Assembly (NCBI GenBank): GCA_963920575.1
Contig: OY986971.1
Span: 21,318,492 to 21,382,491 of the forward strand
Origin: Narthecium ossifragum
Lineage: Eukaryota > Streptophyta > Magnoliopsida > Dioscoreales > Nartheciaceae
Reading direction: 5' to 3'
DNA length: 64,000 nucleotides
The position numbers and the translations under genes were made by a program. Every line of letters starts with the position of its first letter. Within the stretch, counting starts at the first letter, position 1. Under the pieces are notes generated by a model. It was given only the letters and a program-made list of their open reading frames with translations. It had not been told where the DNA came from and searched no databases. This document shows, piece by piece, positions 32,131 to 42,293 of the stretch.

Positions 32131-33641
32131 ACCGGTGATCTTTCGGCCGGATCTGCTCAGGTTCTTCACTACTGAAGCTTGGATCTATGGATTTGCTTCA
32201 TTTTTTTTTTTTGGGTGTATGTGCTTGATCTATGGATTTTCTTCTTTACTTGAGCCCTCTCCATGTAACGAGAGGTTGTATGTGTGCTTGGATCTATGTC
32301 TCTTCACTATTTCTCTTTCATTTTCTCTCCTTTATTTACTTGGCTCTCTCCGGTGTGTTGTCTCTCCTTTATTTCTCTTTCATTTTCTCTCCTTTGTGCT
32401 TGGATCTGTGGATTTATTTTGTTTGCATCTTTCTAGTTCTGTGGATTTACCTACTACTTGTTCACTTTGTCGGAATTAATTTTCCTTGTTCTGTGGATTT
32501 ATGCTTGCTTACTGTCAGTAACATTTTGCTTGTTCTTTTGCTTGTTCTGTGGATTTATGATATGGATCAAGACTAAAGGGTACTTTGCCATATGCTTGAT
32601 TAAGTTGTCAGTAACATTTTGTTTCTTATCTATAAGCTAATTTCCGGTCAGTTTTGAAGATACCATGTAGTTTGCTTCTTATGTACAAGTTGTCAGTAAC
32701 ATTTTTGCTTTGAAGATGTCATGTGCTTGGCTTTGATGATTTTAGTTCTGAATGGACTCTTGAAAGGTTCATCTAGAAGTATCCTGATGTTTGTTTGGTG
32801 TTTAGTAACATTCTAGGGATGTTTTTCGATGTGGGTATCTATTGTTGTTTCTAACGTTGGAGTTCTTAGGCAATTGGTGTCTTGTTATTGTTCTGGATTA
32901 GAGTTGATACTCTGTTATGGTGTTCTAGATGTTTTGGTTGTATATTGTTAAGAGGTGGCTGGGTTGAGGATATTGGAAATTTTGAATTGTCTCTGTTCTT
33001 ATTTGCTAGTTATCTCTTGTCTAATGCTATGTTTATTGGTATATAGGGCTGGGCTGAGGAAATTGAATTTTTTGGAAATCGGTTCTGATCTTAACTGCTA
33101 CTTATCTCTTGTCTAGTGATTCTTTGTGGAACGTCTGATATACTAGATCTAGTTCCATGAAAATTAATAATCCAGTTGACTTATTTTTCACATTGATTAT
33201 GCTTTTCAATACTTAGATTAAACAAGCTGCTAAGAGGAAGCATTTCATCATGTATGATACATCTTTCACAGACCACATTAAACAAAAAGGAAATGGAATT
33301 TTGATTGCCTTTTGTTTTGGATTGTTTCTTCATTATTTCTTCATCTAATATAAGTTGACAACAAATCTAACAGACCACAAGAATCTTTCATGCTGGTTAC
33401 TATAATATGTTTGGATTTTTTTTAAACTTTGTGAAATCTTAGTTGCTGGTTACTATAATATGTTTCATCTATTGAGTAATAAGATTATTTGTCTGTTTGG
33501 ATCTCTTCCCTGTGTCTTGTTTATAGAAGCTTTTATCTATAGATATGAATTCTCCAATATTAAATACAGCAGTTGGTTATGTTTACTATTATGTCATGCT
33601 TCAAATGCTTCTGAAAGCATCCCCTTCCCTTTCCTCTTTAG
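32131..33641 (+). other. AT-rich intron- or leader-like DNA before the transposase
   Basis: Contains short repeated phrases (CTTGTTCTGTGGATTTATG and GTCAGTAACATTTTG several times). No recognisable gene; plausibly the 5' untranslated/intron part of the Harbinger transposase unit. Confidence 0.5.
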
Positions 33642-35028
33642 ATGGATGGTTACGATGAAGAATTTGAGAGGAAGCGGGTACTCGCCGTGGCATACGCTGT
33701 CGTAGTTATTTTAATTAAAAAGTACTACGCACCATGCGATCGCATTAGCGATTTGCCCCAGGAGCATAGAGAGGAGACTAGAAAAGACACATGGATAGGA
33801 TTATGAGGGCCGGTAGAGATTATTGTGTCAGTTACATCCGTATGGATGTGGATGCATTGAGAAAACTGCCCAAACAAATAAGACTACGACATTTGCTAGA
33901 GGGCACAGATCATCTAACCGTCGAAGAACAATTGTGTAATTTTTTTACATATTGTTGGTCACAACACGAAAAATCGAGTGATGTGGACAGAGTTTTTATT
34001 GTCCGGGGAAACCATCAGTCGATATTTCAATGCTGTTTTGAAGGCAATATGTAAACTTCGGGACCTCTGCATGCAACAACCGGGATCAGCCACGCATCCA
34101 GAAATATTTAACAACCCCACATATTATCCGTACTTTATGATAATAATCAATACTAGCTTTTGCAACATCCTTGGGTTGCACGGGTCTTATATGACCAATG
34201 GACTTATATGACATGTTGCTTTCTTCATGTGCATGTAGGATTGTATTGGCCTTATAGATGGCACACATATTCATGCGAACATCCCCGCAAATAGAATCCT
34301 ACTTTTCCGTGGTCGGAAAGGAGTGACTCAAAATGTTTTGGCTGCATGTACACGAGACCTCCAGTTTACATATGTATTAGCTGGTTGGGAAGGTTTAGCC
34401 AATGACTTTACTGTGTTGAAAGATGCACTCTCGAGACCCTCTCCCGGTGGTTTAAAAACCATCGAAGGTACAAGCACAATGCGCAACCTTAGCAATTTCT
34501 CTTATGAATATCTTTGTCATGCGTGCTTTTCCTAATAATGCATTTGGTGATGTGTCCATTGATATTAATTGTAGGCAAACACTACCTAGTTGATGTCGGA
34601 TACACAACCATGCCTGGCTTCATTGCGCCTTACTGGGGTGTACGGTACCATTTGAAAGAGGACTATGGCAATATACCTCGCAATAAGCAAGAGCTCTTCA
34701 ACCTAAGGCATTCATCACTTCGGTTGAAAATTGAACGAGCATTTGGCTTGCTTAAGAATCGTTTTAAGATTCTAGGGTCTCATCCCTTTTCCCTTTCGAA
34801 ACACAAGTTGATCTTGTGCTCGCTTCTTGTATTTTACACAACTTTATTCTAAAAGAGTCTCCAAGTGATCCGTTAATGATGATTGATGTTGAACCGGACA
34901 TCCTAGTGGATGCTGAATGGGCAATTACACAACCACGCACTGCGAGGAGGTAGCGAGAAGAGGAAAATGTTAGGTTAGAAATTCGTGAGAGAATTGCTGA
35001 ACAAATGTGGAGAGACTATAACACATGA
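33642..35028 (+). pseudogene. PIF/Harbinger transposase (DDE_Tnp_4), multi-exon, frameshifted
   Basis: ATG at 33642. N-terminal DVDALRKLPKQIR, HLTVEEQL, then after a one-base shift in the T-run near 33945 HIVGHNTKNRVMW, SGETISRYFNAVLKAI. A likely intron ends TGCATGTAG near 34239. The catalytic region follows: DCIGLIDGTHI (first D), FRGRKGVTQNVLAAC, YVLAGWEGLANDF (second D). A second intron lies between about 34469 and 34574, then HYLVDVGYTTMPGFIAPYWG, YHLKE, ELFNLRHSSLRLKIERAFGL (catalytic E in IERAFG). A further frameshift near 34800 precedes DLVLASCILHNFIL. The tail ends at TGA 35026-35028. All three catalytic positions are readable, but two frameshifts and a stop (TAG in RTARR-stop-REEE) inactivate it. 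Confidence 0.88.
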
Positions 35029-35206
35029 ACGATTTGTGTTTGCTTTTATTATAAAACTCTGTTACATTTACAAGTCAAGTTTGTAACAAACTTTGTTGGT
35101 TTTTACCTAGCTTTTATTAGAATGGGCTTTGCTCCTTGTTTGTAAAGATTGTGTGCCTTGTGTGAAAATGTTGTTGTTTGTGTGTTATGAATAGTGCATG
35201 TAGGAT

Positions 35207-36070
35207 ATGGATTCCTCTCAACCGATGACACAGGATGATGGTAATGTGGGTGGGTCACGGGCAGCCGGTAAGAAGGGTACTCCGAATAAAAGATGGAGTG
35301 TTGAAGTCGAGGCTATCTTGCTTGCTTACCTTGGTGAAGTTGCCAAAAACAAGCCTAGAGGGGATAAATGGTTTAAAGGAAGCCATTTCACAACCGCTGC
35401 TCAAGCGGTCAATAAGAAATGTGGCACAACCTATGATGGCAACAATGTAAGCCATCACATGGCTTTGTTCCGATCTAAGCATGATTTGATCAAGAAATTG
35501 CTTGACTTGAGTGGGGCTGGGTGGAACGAGGAGTCCAGGTGGATCACTTTGCCACCTGTTGTGATGGATGAACATCTTGCGGTATGTTTTTTTGGAAACT
35601 GGTCTATTCTTTAACTTTATGTCTAGAATATATATATATGAAAGCCACATATTTTGTGCATATAGGCTCATCCAAAGGCTAAGAGCTTACTCAACAAGCC
35701 TATTGAGAATTTTGACTTGCTAATGGCTTGTTGTGGGGAGGAAAGGGTCATTGGGCAGTGCTCTAAGTCTGTATATGATGAGCATGTTGTGAATGAAGAT
35801 ACCACCAACCTTGATGATGAAGCTTCTTATCCGCCGATTAATAATGATTCACCGATTGATGAAGCCACCCCAACCACCCCTATGAGCACTAATGTTGGTG
35901 GTGAAAGCTCTATGGGGATGCCTCAAAGGTCCGGGAGTAAGAGGCCTAGAGGAGAGAAGCCATTTTCTTTAGACCCTTCTAAGCTAGTGAAATCAGTTTG
36001 CTTAATGTCCAATTCCTTAGACCCTTCTAAGTTGTTCTTGTTCAGCGTGGTTGTAGATTTGTTAGTCTAA
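35207..36070 (+). pseudogene. Myb/SANT-like protein, second gene of the PIF/Harbinger element
   Basis: Start at 35207 (MDSSQPMTQDDGNVGG). A trihelix/Myb_DNA-bind_3-like domain follows: RWSVEVEAILLAYL, GDKWFKGSHFTTAAQAVNKK, NNVSHHMALFRSKHDLIKKL, SGAGWNEESRW. Intron of about 84 bp (GTATG near 35582, acceptor ATATAG at 35660-35665). Exon 2 continues AHPKAKSLLNKPIENFDLL with an acidic Ser/Thr/Pro-rich tail, and a KRPRGEKPF basic stretch near the end. In PIF/Harbinger elements this partner helps import the transposase and bind element ends. It follows the transposase in the same orientation, 179 bp downstream. The reading frame looks intact across the splice, so it may still be expressible; the C-terminus after 36000 looks divergent. 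Confidence 0.8.
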
Positions 36071-36389
36071 ACTACTTCTGGAAATCATGCAGCTTCTGTT
36101 CAGAACGGAAGCCATTTTCTTTTTGTTTAGATCATCACAGTTTACAGTTTTATACTGAAAGTCCTATATTTTATACCAGTTTTCTAATTTTAGCTGGACA
36201 TATGATTAATTCTGTCATTCACATTATCTCATTGCTTTACATTAACTGCAAGTCATCTCCTTTTATTGCCACAAGATTTGTACTTTGATGGTTGTTTTGA
36301 GAGAGAGAGAGCTATCTATCATTAGTTCATGTTGCCATATTATAGGTTTAGATTGTGTTTAGATCTCATTTAATTCATGTTGCCTGATA
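36071..36389 (+). other. AT-rich 3' flank of the Harbinger unit
   Basis: No open frame. Includes a GA repeat (GAGAGAGAGAG) near 36300. Harbinger right terminus not identified. Confidence 0.5.
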
Positions 36390-37186
36390 TCACTCAAATG
36401 TGTCTCGAACAGCGGTCGCGGTGCAGTACAGCATAAGAGAGGTCGAACTCACAGAGAGACAAGCAGAAAACATTCAAAATGCAAATAACAACAAATTAAA
36501 GACAAACGAGAACTTAAGAATTAACTAACTTAGATCAAAGGATTCAATTATAATGTAAAGTTAACTAAAGATATCAGGATTTTGATAAGGCTAGGCATCG
36601 GGAATCACTTCACTCGGATTTAGGTTCTTCTCTTCTCAATGGTTCATGTAATACTCAGTTAAGGGATTCACATCCCACTCACCTTAAACGGAAGATTGAT
36701 TCTTACGATTGATTCTTCCTTATTATTTTTCTAACTTCATCCAACCAAACCCTAAGAATATACGATACCGGCTGTCACTACAGGCAACGTATAGCAAAAG
36801 TTCATCAGGACAAAGCCCTAACTCTATCTAACTAGATCTCTAAGAATACACAATACCAACTCTCACAATCGGCAATGCATAGCAAAGATTTCACGAGATA
36901 AAGTAGGTAAACAATAGGTAAAACTATGAAATTATAAGATCATGAAAGAAGCATATCTGGATTCATAATATTAATCATCCACATAGAGATCTATAATCTG
37001 AAAATAATCTTTGAAGATTCAATACATAGAAAAGAGTTTAACAATAAAACTAAAACTATGAACCATGATGAAGAAGAAACCATTATCCTCGCTAGATCAT
37101 CCGTCCGCCATGGATGGAGATTTCTTCATCTTCCTCCTTCAGGAAAGGTCAGAAAAAGTCCTCCAAAAACGTCCAAGAACTCCCCT

Positions 37187-37193
37187 TATATAT
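37187..37193 (-). promoter_or_regulatory. Putative LTR TATA box, Tat-like solo LTR
   Basis: The minus strand reads CCATATATAAGGGGA, about 70 bp downstream of the palindrome cluster. Confidence 0.45.
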
Positions 37194-37260
37194 GGACATG
37201 AAACCCTGGCTTTTATTTCAGCCTTTGGATTAAATCTGATGGCTCGTATTCAGATCCGCC

Positions 37261-37640
37261 CGAGTACGATCAATCCTTCCTTAGGTGTAGGATCGATCCT
37301 TTGAAATCAACATCTTCAATTTCTGACTACGCCCGAGGAAGATCGATCCTTCCTTAGGTGTAGGATCAATCCTTTTTAGTAGGATGGATCCTTCTCAGTA
37401 GGATGGATGGTAGGATCGATCATTCTGTGATCATCAGAAAAGTATGCGTTCTGTCAGGTCTGTCTGGTATGTCTGCATACAACGATCGATTCTTTTAGGG
37501 CCCGTTTGGCTCGCCGGAATGGGAGCGAATGGGAGTGAATCCGGTGGATCCCGGATTCCCAGATCCCGCTGTTTGGGTCGCCGGCGGATTTCCATCCGGG
37601 ATCCAAGCCAAACAGGCCCTTAGGGAACATGATCGATCCA
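37261..37640. repeat. GGATCGATCC cluster, Tat-like solo LTR
   Basis: Intact GATCGATCC units mixed with decayed ones (GATCAATCC, GATGGATCC, GATCGATTC). Interrupted by the MITE at 37498-37619. Confidence 0.85.
37498..37619. mobile_element. Tourist-like MITE (122 bp) inside the LTR
   Basis: TTA target duplication (37495-37497 and 37620-37622). TIRs GGGCCCGTTTGGCT and GGGCCTGTTTGGCT (inverted). It contains further internal inverted GATCC/GGATTTCC pieces. Confidence 0.9.
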
Positions 37641-38111
37641 TCTTTCCTGCGTATTTACTATTTTCCCATCCAGACTACGCCATTGGTACTAAAATTGCCG
37701 TAACTTCCTCTATGAAACTCGAAATCACGAACCGTAAAATTCTCCAGAAACTAGACTTCAAGAGCTTTCCAACCATTTATGGCACATCATTTGGTTCCTC
37801 CCAAAAAGGTACAGTTTTCGCCTTAAAGACCCATCTTTGCTTCAATTTCCTGCATAATACAAATAACTCTGTGAAGCAACATATACGGACGAAATCATCT
37901 ATATTAATCATGAAAACTAAGAAAATAACCTGCTATTAGTCATGTTCAGAGTGCACTTTCATGCACTCATCATTGCCTCTTATACATCTAGCATTCATCA
38001 TGGTATTATATCTACCTTAGATTAGTATAATTTGATCATTGTATGTTTTATTGTTGGTATTATATCTACCATTGGCGTCAATTAGAAACCTGTTGTTTAA
38101 TCCATTTGCAG

Positions 38112-38269
38112 GTGTGCTCTAATGACGATGAAATTTTATGTCGTCAACAATGTAAGACGGCCAGGAGTTTATAGCAACTGGCTAGATTGTCATGCCCAGG
38201 TGCATAAATTTAGCGGAGCTTGTTATCGCGGGTTCCGCAATCAAAATGATGCATTGGCGTCATTTGGTG
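38112..38269 (+). pseudogene. RNase H1 N-terminal (Cauli_VI-type) domain exon, part 1
   Basis: Preceded by an acceptor-like TTTGCAG. Reads MTMKFYVVNNVRRPGVYSNW and then LDCHAQVHKFSGACYRGFRN, ending DALASFG, which is the RNA/DNA-hybrid-binding domain of RNase H1 (KFYVV, PGVY-S-W-C-QV, G-FKGF pattern). The solo LTR 38270-40620 splits it. Removing the LTR and one TGGTG copy continues the frame as GDYELELGKGKSDK at 40626 and then a hydrophobic stretch. No RNase H catalytic domain follows. It may be a captured exon or part of the Harbinger-associated unit. Confidence 0.75.
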
Positions 38270-40620
38270 CGTCGCACCCCGGCTCAAAAAATCCATCCGG
38301 ACCGGGACACGAGGGGGGGGGGGGGGTTCCTACATCTACTAACATCCAACAGGAAGAAACAGCTACAAACAAAGCAGAGAGCGGAAGTAATTCAAACAAC
38401 TACTATTATTACAAAACTGTACATACTTCAGAGTTACATCAAGATTTACATATATCAGTCCTCATGTACAAAAGATATTAAAAACCTCAAAAAGTTACAT
38501 CATCTGACTCCGAAAGGCACAGCAGAAGCCATCTTGACCCTCAAGCATGACCTGACGTCGACGCGCCACCACAGGACGAGCAACTGGGGCCCACTAAAGG
38601 AGAGCTGGTACCTGCACCTGCAAACACAGTACGGGTAGGAGTGAGCACTAGCTCAGCAGGGTTCTACTCTATGACACACACACAAGAAAGGGGAAATTGC
38701 AACTGAACTAACTCTGTGCCAAGTACTGAGGCCTGCCAAGGACCCCATAAATCCTGTCAATAACCCGAAGGGTACCTGTCCCAAGTGCGTCCCTCCGACA
38801 ACCACGGTTCAAGGGTGGACCACCTCCGATAATCCCTGACATAGGGTGGACATAACGATACCAGTAGGACACCCCTCTCCAAACGAGATCTCCACACTTG
38901 GCGGAACAACCGTGGTTATGACAACCAACTCTCAGCACTCAAAGCAACAGAGCCAACACGATCTCTAGACTCCAACTCAAAAGCTAAGGCTTGCCAGGGA
39001 GCCCATAAATCCCATCGATACCCCCAGGGTTCCTGTCGATGTAACCCTCTCCCGCCACAACAAGGAGAACCTCAGCACATGTCGAACACCCTTACCCATG
39101 TTGGATACCAAGCATGACGACACATGTCGGGGTAACGACATCCACCTCTTAGCAATTGATACAGGAGTACAAGGAACAAACCTTGACATCAGACTAACAG
39201 TGCTACAATCAAACCCTAGGCCTCGCTACCCAGCCTCGGTCCTAGAGATAGATCCGGGCTACCCGAGAGCCCCGGACCGGCGGTCAACCACCGTCCACGC
39301 CTAGCCTAACATGCCTCTAAAGCACAAGGAAGCAAGGCAAAAAATACAACAGTATAAACATGCAACAATCAAGGGCACACCTTCGGCCCATTTATACTAA
39401 ACATTCCCGAGGGTCATGACTCCCTCGGTTAACCACAAAGTGATAGAGGGCATACGGTCAGCCCATTTATTCTACACAATACCGGGAGTCATCACTCCCC
39501 CGGTTCAACCACAAAGCAGTAACAAACAGCAGTTTATAGCAATATCACTAAACATGCCATTAAAGCGGTAAACAAACTATCATGGCAAACCCCGCGGGCA
39601 AAACCGCCAAAACTGCATACATACGAAGCCACGTGGACAAAACAGCCTCAAAAAATCATTCTGGCGCATGTTGGATCGATCCAACATACCCATGGATCGA
39701 TCTAACTTGCCCTCCGATCGATCCCACTTGTACATGGATCGATCCGACTTGCCCTCGGATCGATCCAACTTGCCCTTGGATCGATCTGACTCGGACAAAC
39801 AGAGAAAACCAATCTCTGTTACCCTGAGACACTGTTCCTCGGAAACATGGGATCGATCCAAACGTACCCATGGATCGATCCAACTTCCACCAGTGAACAG
39901 ACCATCTTGAGTGCAGCTTGGATCGATCAAATATCCACTTGGATCGATCCCAACCAGCCCTCCGGCGAACTTTCGACGGCGATCACGGCCGAAAAACCAA
40001 ACCAAACTCACCAAACTTGGTGAGTTGGTAGATCTGATATTCACGAAGCTACTCATGGCTTCAAAACCGGAAACCATCACTTATACATGGAGATCTACTC
40101 AAAACAAACCCGAGTTCGGTGAAAACGACGAAGAACACGAGAAAACCCAACCAAATCTGTAGGTAGAACCCTACCTCGACAAGAGCTACTTCAATCCACG
40201 AAGCCAAGCCTTGGATCTTCCTAAATCCTCTCAAGATTTCGCCGGATCTGAGCCAAATCACAGCGGAATCGGAAAAGAAAAGAGAAAGGAAGCATCGCGT
40301 CCGCTCTTATACGGACGCCCCAGTTCAAATGGGATCAATCCGAACTCCACTGACGGCCAACACTCCCTAGTGCATCCTGGATCGATCCAAAGTGGAGTTT
40401 GGATTGATCCAACCTGCACAGGGAATCAAAATTGGGCCAAATTCAAGCCCAATTCCGGATCTTTCGATCCCGGGTCCACCTAACTATTCTAATCAAACAC
40501 ATACACAATCAAGGTCAGTGTGTGCACACGCGGGTGTGAAACAAAACGAAAAGGTGTAATTTACCAAATTGCCCTTGTGGTCAACGACGAGTCACAGGAA
40601 TAGAGGGACAGGTCCTCACA
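38270..40620 (-). mobile_element. Ty3-type solo LTR (2351 bp)
   Basis: Perfect 5-bp target duplication TGGTG (38265-38269 and 40621-40625). The right end GGTCCTCACA matches 17237-17246; the left end CGTCGCACCCCGG corresponds to TGTCGCGCCCCGA with the terminal T changed to C. Shared internal blocks include TGTGTGCACACGCGGGTGTG at the right. It is more diverged than the other members. It contains a 10-core GATCGATC cluster at 39674-39951 and one more intact core near 40381. Confidence 0.93.
39674..39951. repeat. GGATCGATCC cluster in the Ty3-type solo LTR
   Basis: Ten ATCGAT cores, mostly as TGGATCGATCCAAC, several at about 20-bp steps. On the minus strand it lies downstream of the TATA-like GTATAAGAG (40305-40312), matching cluster 1 of the related LTR (6363-6620). 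The upstream array is reduced to one intact core and one decayed core (40378-40410). Confidence 0.9.
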
Positions 40621-40625
40621 TGGTG

Positions 40626-40711
40626 ATTATGAGCTTGAGCTTGGAAAAGGGAAATCAGACAAAGATAGGCAGTATTTGGCGGTTTTTCTACTGGTCTTTG
40701 TACTCATTGTG
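40626..40711 (+). pseudogene. RNase H1 N-terminal-domain exon, part 2
   Basis: Continuation of the exon after the solo LTR: DYELELGKGKSDKDRQYLAV followed by a hydrophobic run (FLLVFVLIVLIY), possibly a C-terminal membrane segment. It runs into the hairpin MITE. Confidence 0.55.
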
Positions 40712-41085
40712 TTGATTTACATATGTACCCCTAAAAACTTGCTAAATAACATATATACCCCTATATTCTTTCATATTACATATATACCCTTACAAACATC
40801 AAAAAAATCCAAACCATACCCCTCCGTCCTCACACCGTTAAAAATGCCTTATAAAATGACCATTTTGCCCTTTATTCATGTTTATTAGGATTCAACTCAC
40901 AAGGGTATGATAAGGGCAAAATGGTCATTTTATAGGGCGTTTTTAACGGTGTGAGAACGGAGGGGTATGGTTTGAATTTTTTTGATGTTTGTAAGGGTAT
41001 ATATGTAATATGAAAGAATGTAGGGGTACATTTGTAATTTAAGAAGTTTTGGAGGATTCAAAAGTAATTTGATAACACTGGACGA
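40712..41085. mobile_element. Hairpin MITE / foldback element (about 370 bp)
   Basis: Two arms of about 150 bp in inverted orientation (40724-40872 and 40908-41045). Both carry TATATACCC, AACCATACCCCTCCGT and AATGACCATTTTGCCC or complements, around a loop of about 35 bp. Target duplication not resolved. The RNA would fold into a long hairpin. Confidence 0.88.
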
Positions 41086-41344
41086 GATCTATTGAAGTAG
41101 ACGAATTGTGATACATTCTAGTTTTAAATGCTGTAGAATGAGTTTAAAATTTTCAATCTGAACAGGTTCCATGTGTTGAAAATATAAAGAAGATTTTGCC
41201 AAATTTTTTCTAAAAAATAATGATGTTCATCTGAACTTAGCTAACATGTCCATCCCAGTGAATAAGCATCACAATGCTGATGCTTTTCTTGATCCGCAGC
41301 TTAAACTAACAAGGGAAGGAAGTGGAATTGAGGGGTGGTATTTA
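41086..41344. other. Unassigned AT-rich DNA
   Basis: No gene or element end recognised. Confidence 0.5.
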
Positions 41345-41864
41345 GGTGGAAGCTATATTACCTCTACTCCTAAGATATACTACTAACTACTCTACTATTT
41401 ACTTGATCAAATTCATCATACCTAGTTACAAGCTGTGAAGATTCTTTTATAGGTCTCAACTATATCCTAATCCTAGTAGGGATATCCCTTGCTTAATGAG
41501 CAAGTAATATGATTCTTCTATTATGACTCAAACTATACTCAAACTCCCTCAATTAATGGGGCTATAATCCACTAGGACTATAACAACTTCCCTAGCAAAA
41601 TAACTCATGATAACTAGGACTCAAATAAATAGGAAACTCAAGTAGGATAACTAACTAGGAAACTACCTAAGATAGCAAACCAACTAGGAATAGGAATCCC
41701 TAGTGGTCGGCCCTTGCTTGGGACGGAGTCCATGGCCGAGTCCTACCAGGAGGTGGGACCGATATTTTGTGGGATCCACCTGGGGCATGGCCCCACCCCA
41801 TGGTTGGGCATGGGTACGGCTAGCCCAGGTTGAGCTTGTTTCTCAATCGTATCAGTAGGGACTT
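41345..41864 (-). mobile_element. LTR-like segment, family unknown
   Basis: Minus-strand CTATAAAAGAATC near 41450 and LTR-like composition with ACTAGGA-type repeats. Ends not resolved. Confidence 0.4.
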
Positions 41865-42062
41865 ACTCTACGACACACTCAAAAGAAGGGCAAATACAAC
41901 TGTGTCGTCCTCCATCTAAGTCTACAAAATAAGTCAAGGCTCACACCGGCCTCATCGATTCGATGAAGATTTCACCACCCTCACCCAACAGAGAAATAAG
42001 GGGGACAATCCGCTACTAGTACAGACATAGGGTTCGCACATCACCGCTGCGCTCATCGCCGA
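41865..42062 (-). mobile_element. Fragment of the Ty3-type LTR family
   Basis: Contains ACTCTACGACACACTC, AGAAGGGCAAATACAACTGT and GTCGTCCTCCA, matching 15246-15305 and 5475-5530. About 200 bp, truncated at both sides, abutting the copia 3' LTR. Confidence 0.6.
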
Positions 42063-42284
42063 GAATGATTTGAGATGAAAACCACTACTTGATTATGCAA
42101 GTGGTGATGTTTTGTATTTATAAGCAGAGCAAATACAGTAGTGGTAACTTTACAGTTGTACAAATCAATCACAAATTCTATGTAAAGCTATATATAATCA
42201 ATTGATTGATTGATTATTCCATTTATAATAGAGGATCTTTGCTTGCCTTCTAGAGAGTTTTGTGAGCTGTTTAGATTTCTAACA
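42063..42284 (-). mobile_element. Copia 3' LTR
   Basis: The minus strand starts TGTTAGAAATCTAAACAGC at 42284, right after the polypurine tract GGAAGGGGG (plus 42285-42293). It matches 11411-11462 plus 24258-24447. The far end (about 42063) lacks a clean CA, so a few bases may be missing. Confidence 0.9.
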
Positions 42285-42293
42285 CCCCCTTCC
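42285..42293 (-). other. Copia polypurine tract
   Basis: Minus-strand GGAAGGGGG directly before the LTR TGTTAG; primes plus-strand DNA synthesis. Confidence 0.8.

Larger units (their letters stand above)
36395..37969 (-). mobile_element. Solo LTR of the Tat-like family (1575 bp with MITE)
   Basis: Plus-strand ends CAAATGTGTC and ATGCACTCA. Flanks TCACT (36390-36394) and TCATT (37970-37974), a target duplication with one mismatch. Strong similarity to 12423-14148. TATATAA on the minus strand at 37187-37193. A GATCGATC cluster (37261-37640) lies upstream of it. It contains a 122-bp MITE. Confidence 0.85.

Noticed and set aside
31893..32576. Ser/Leu-rich open frames as secreted or membrane proteins
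   Set aside because: They coincide with a CT-rich minisatellite and TTCTTT-rich leader; the protein pattern mirrors the DNA repeat.
38112..38269. Endogenous pararetrovirus, because the domain also occurs in caulimovirus inclusion-body proteins
   Set aside because: It has an acceptor-like site in front, no other pararetroviral coding sequence nearby, and the same domain is common in cellular RNase H1.
39580..40080. 166-codon minus-strand frame with repeated D-R-S units as a repeat protein
   Set aside because: It is the GATCGATCC cluster translated; both strands give the same kind of frame.
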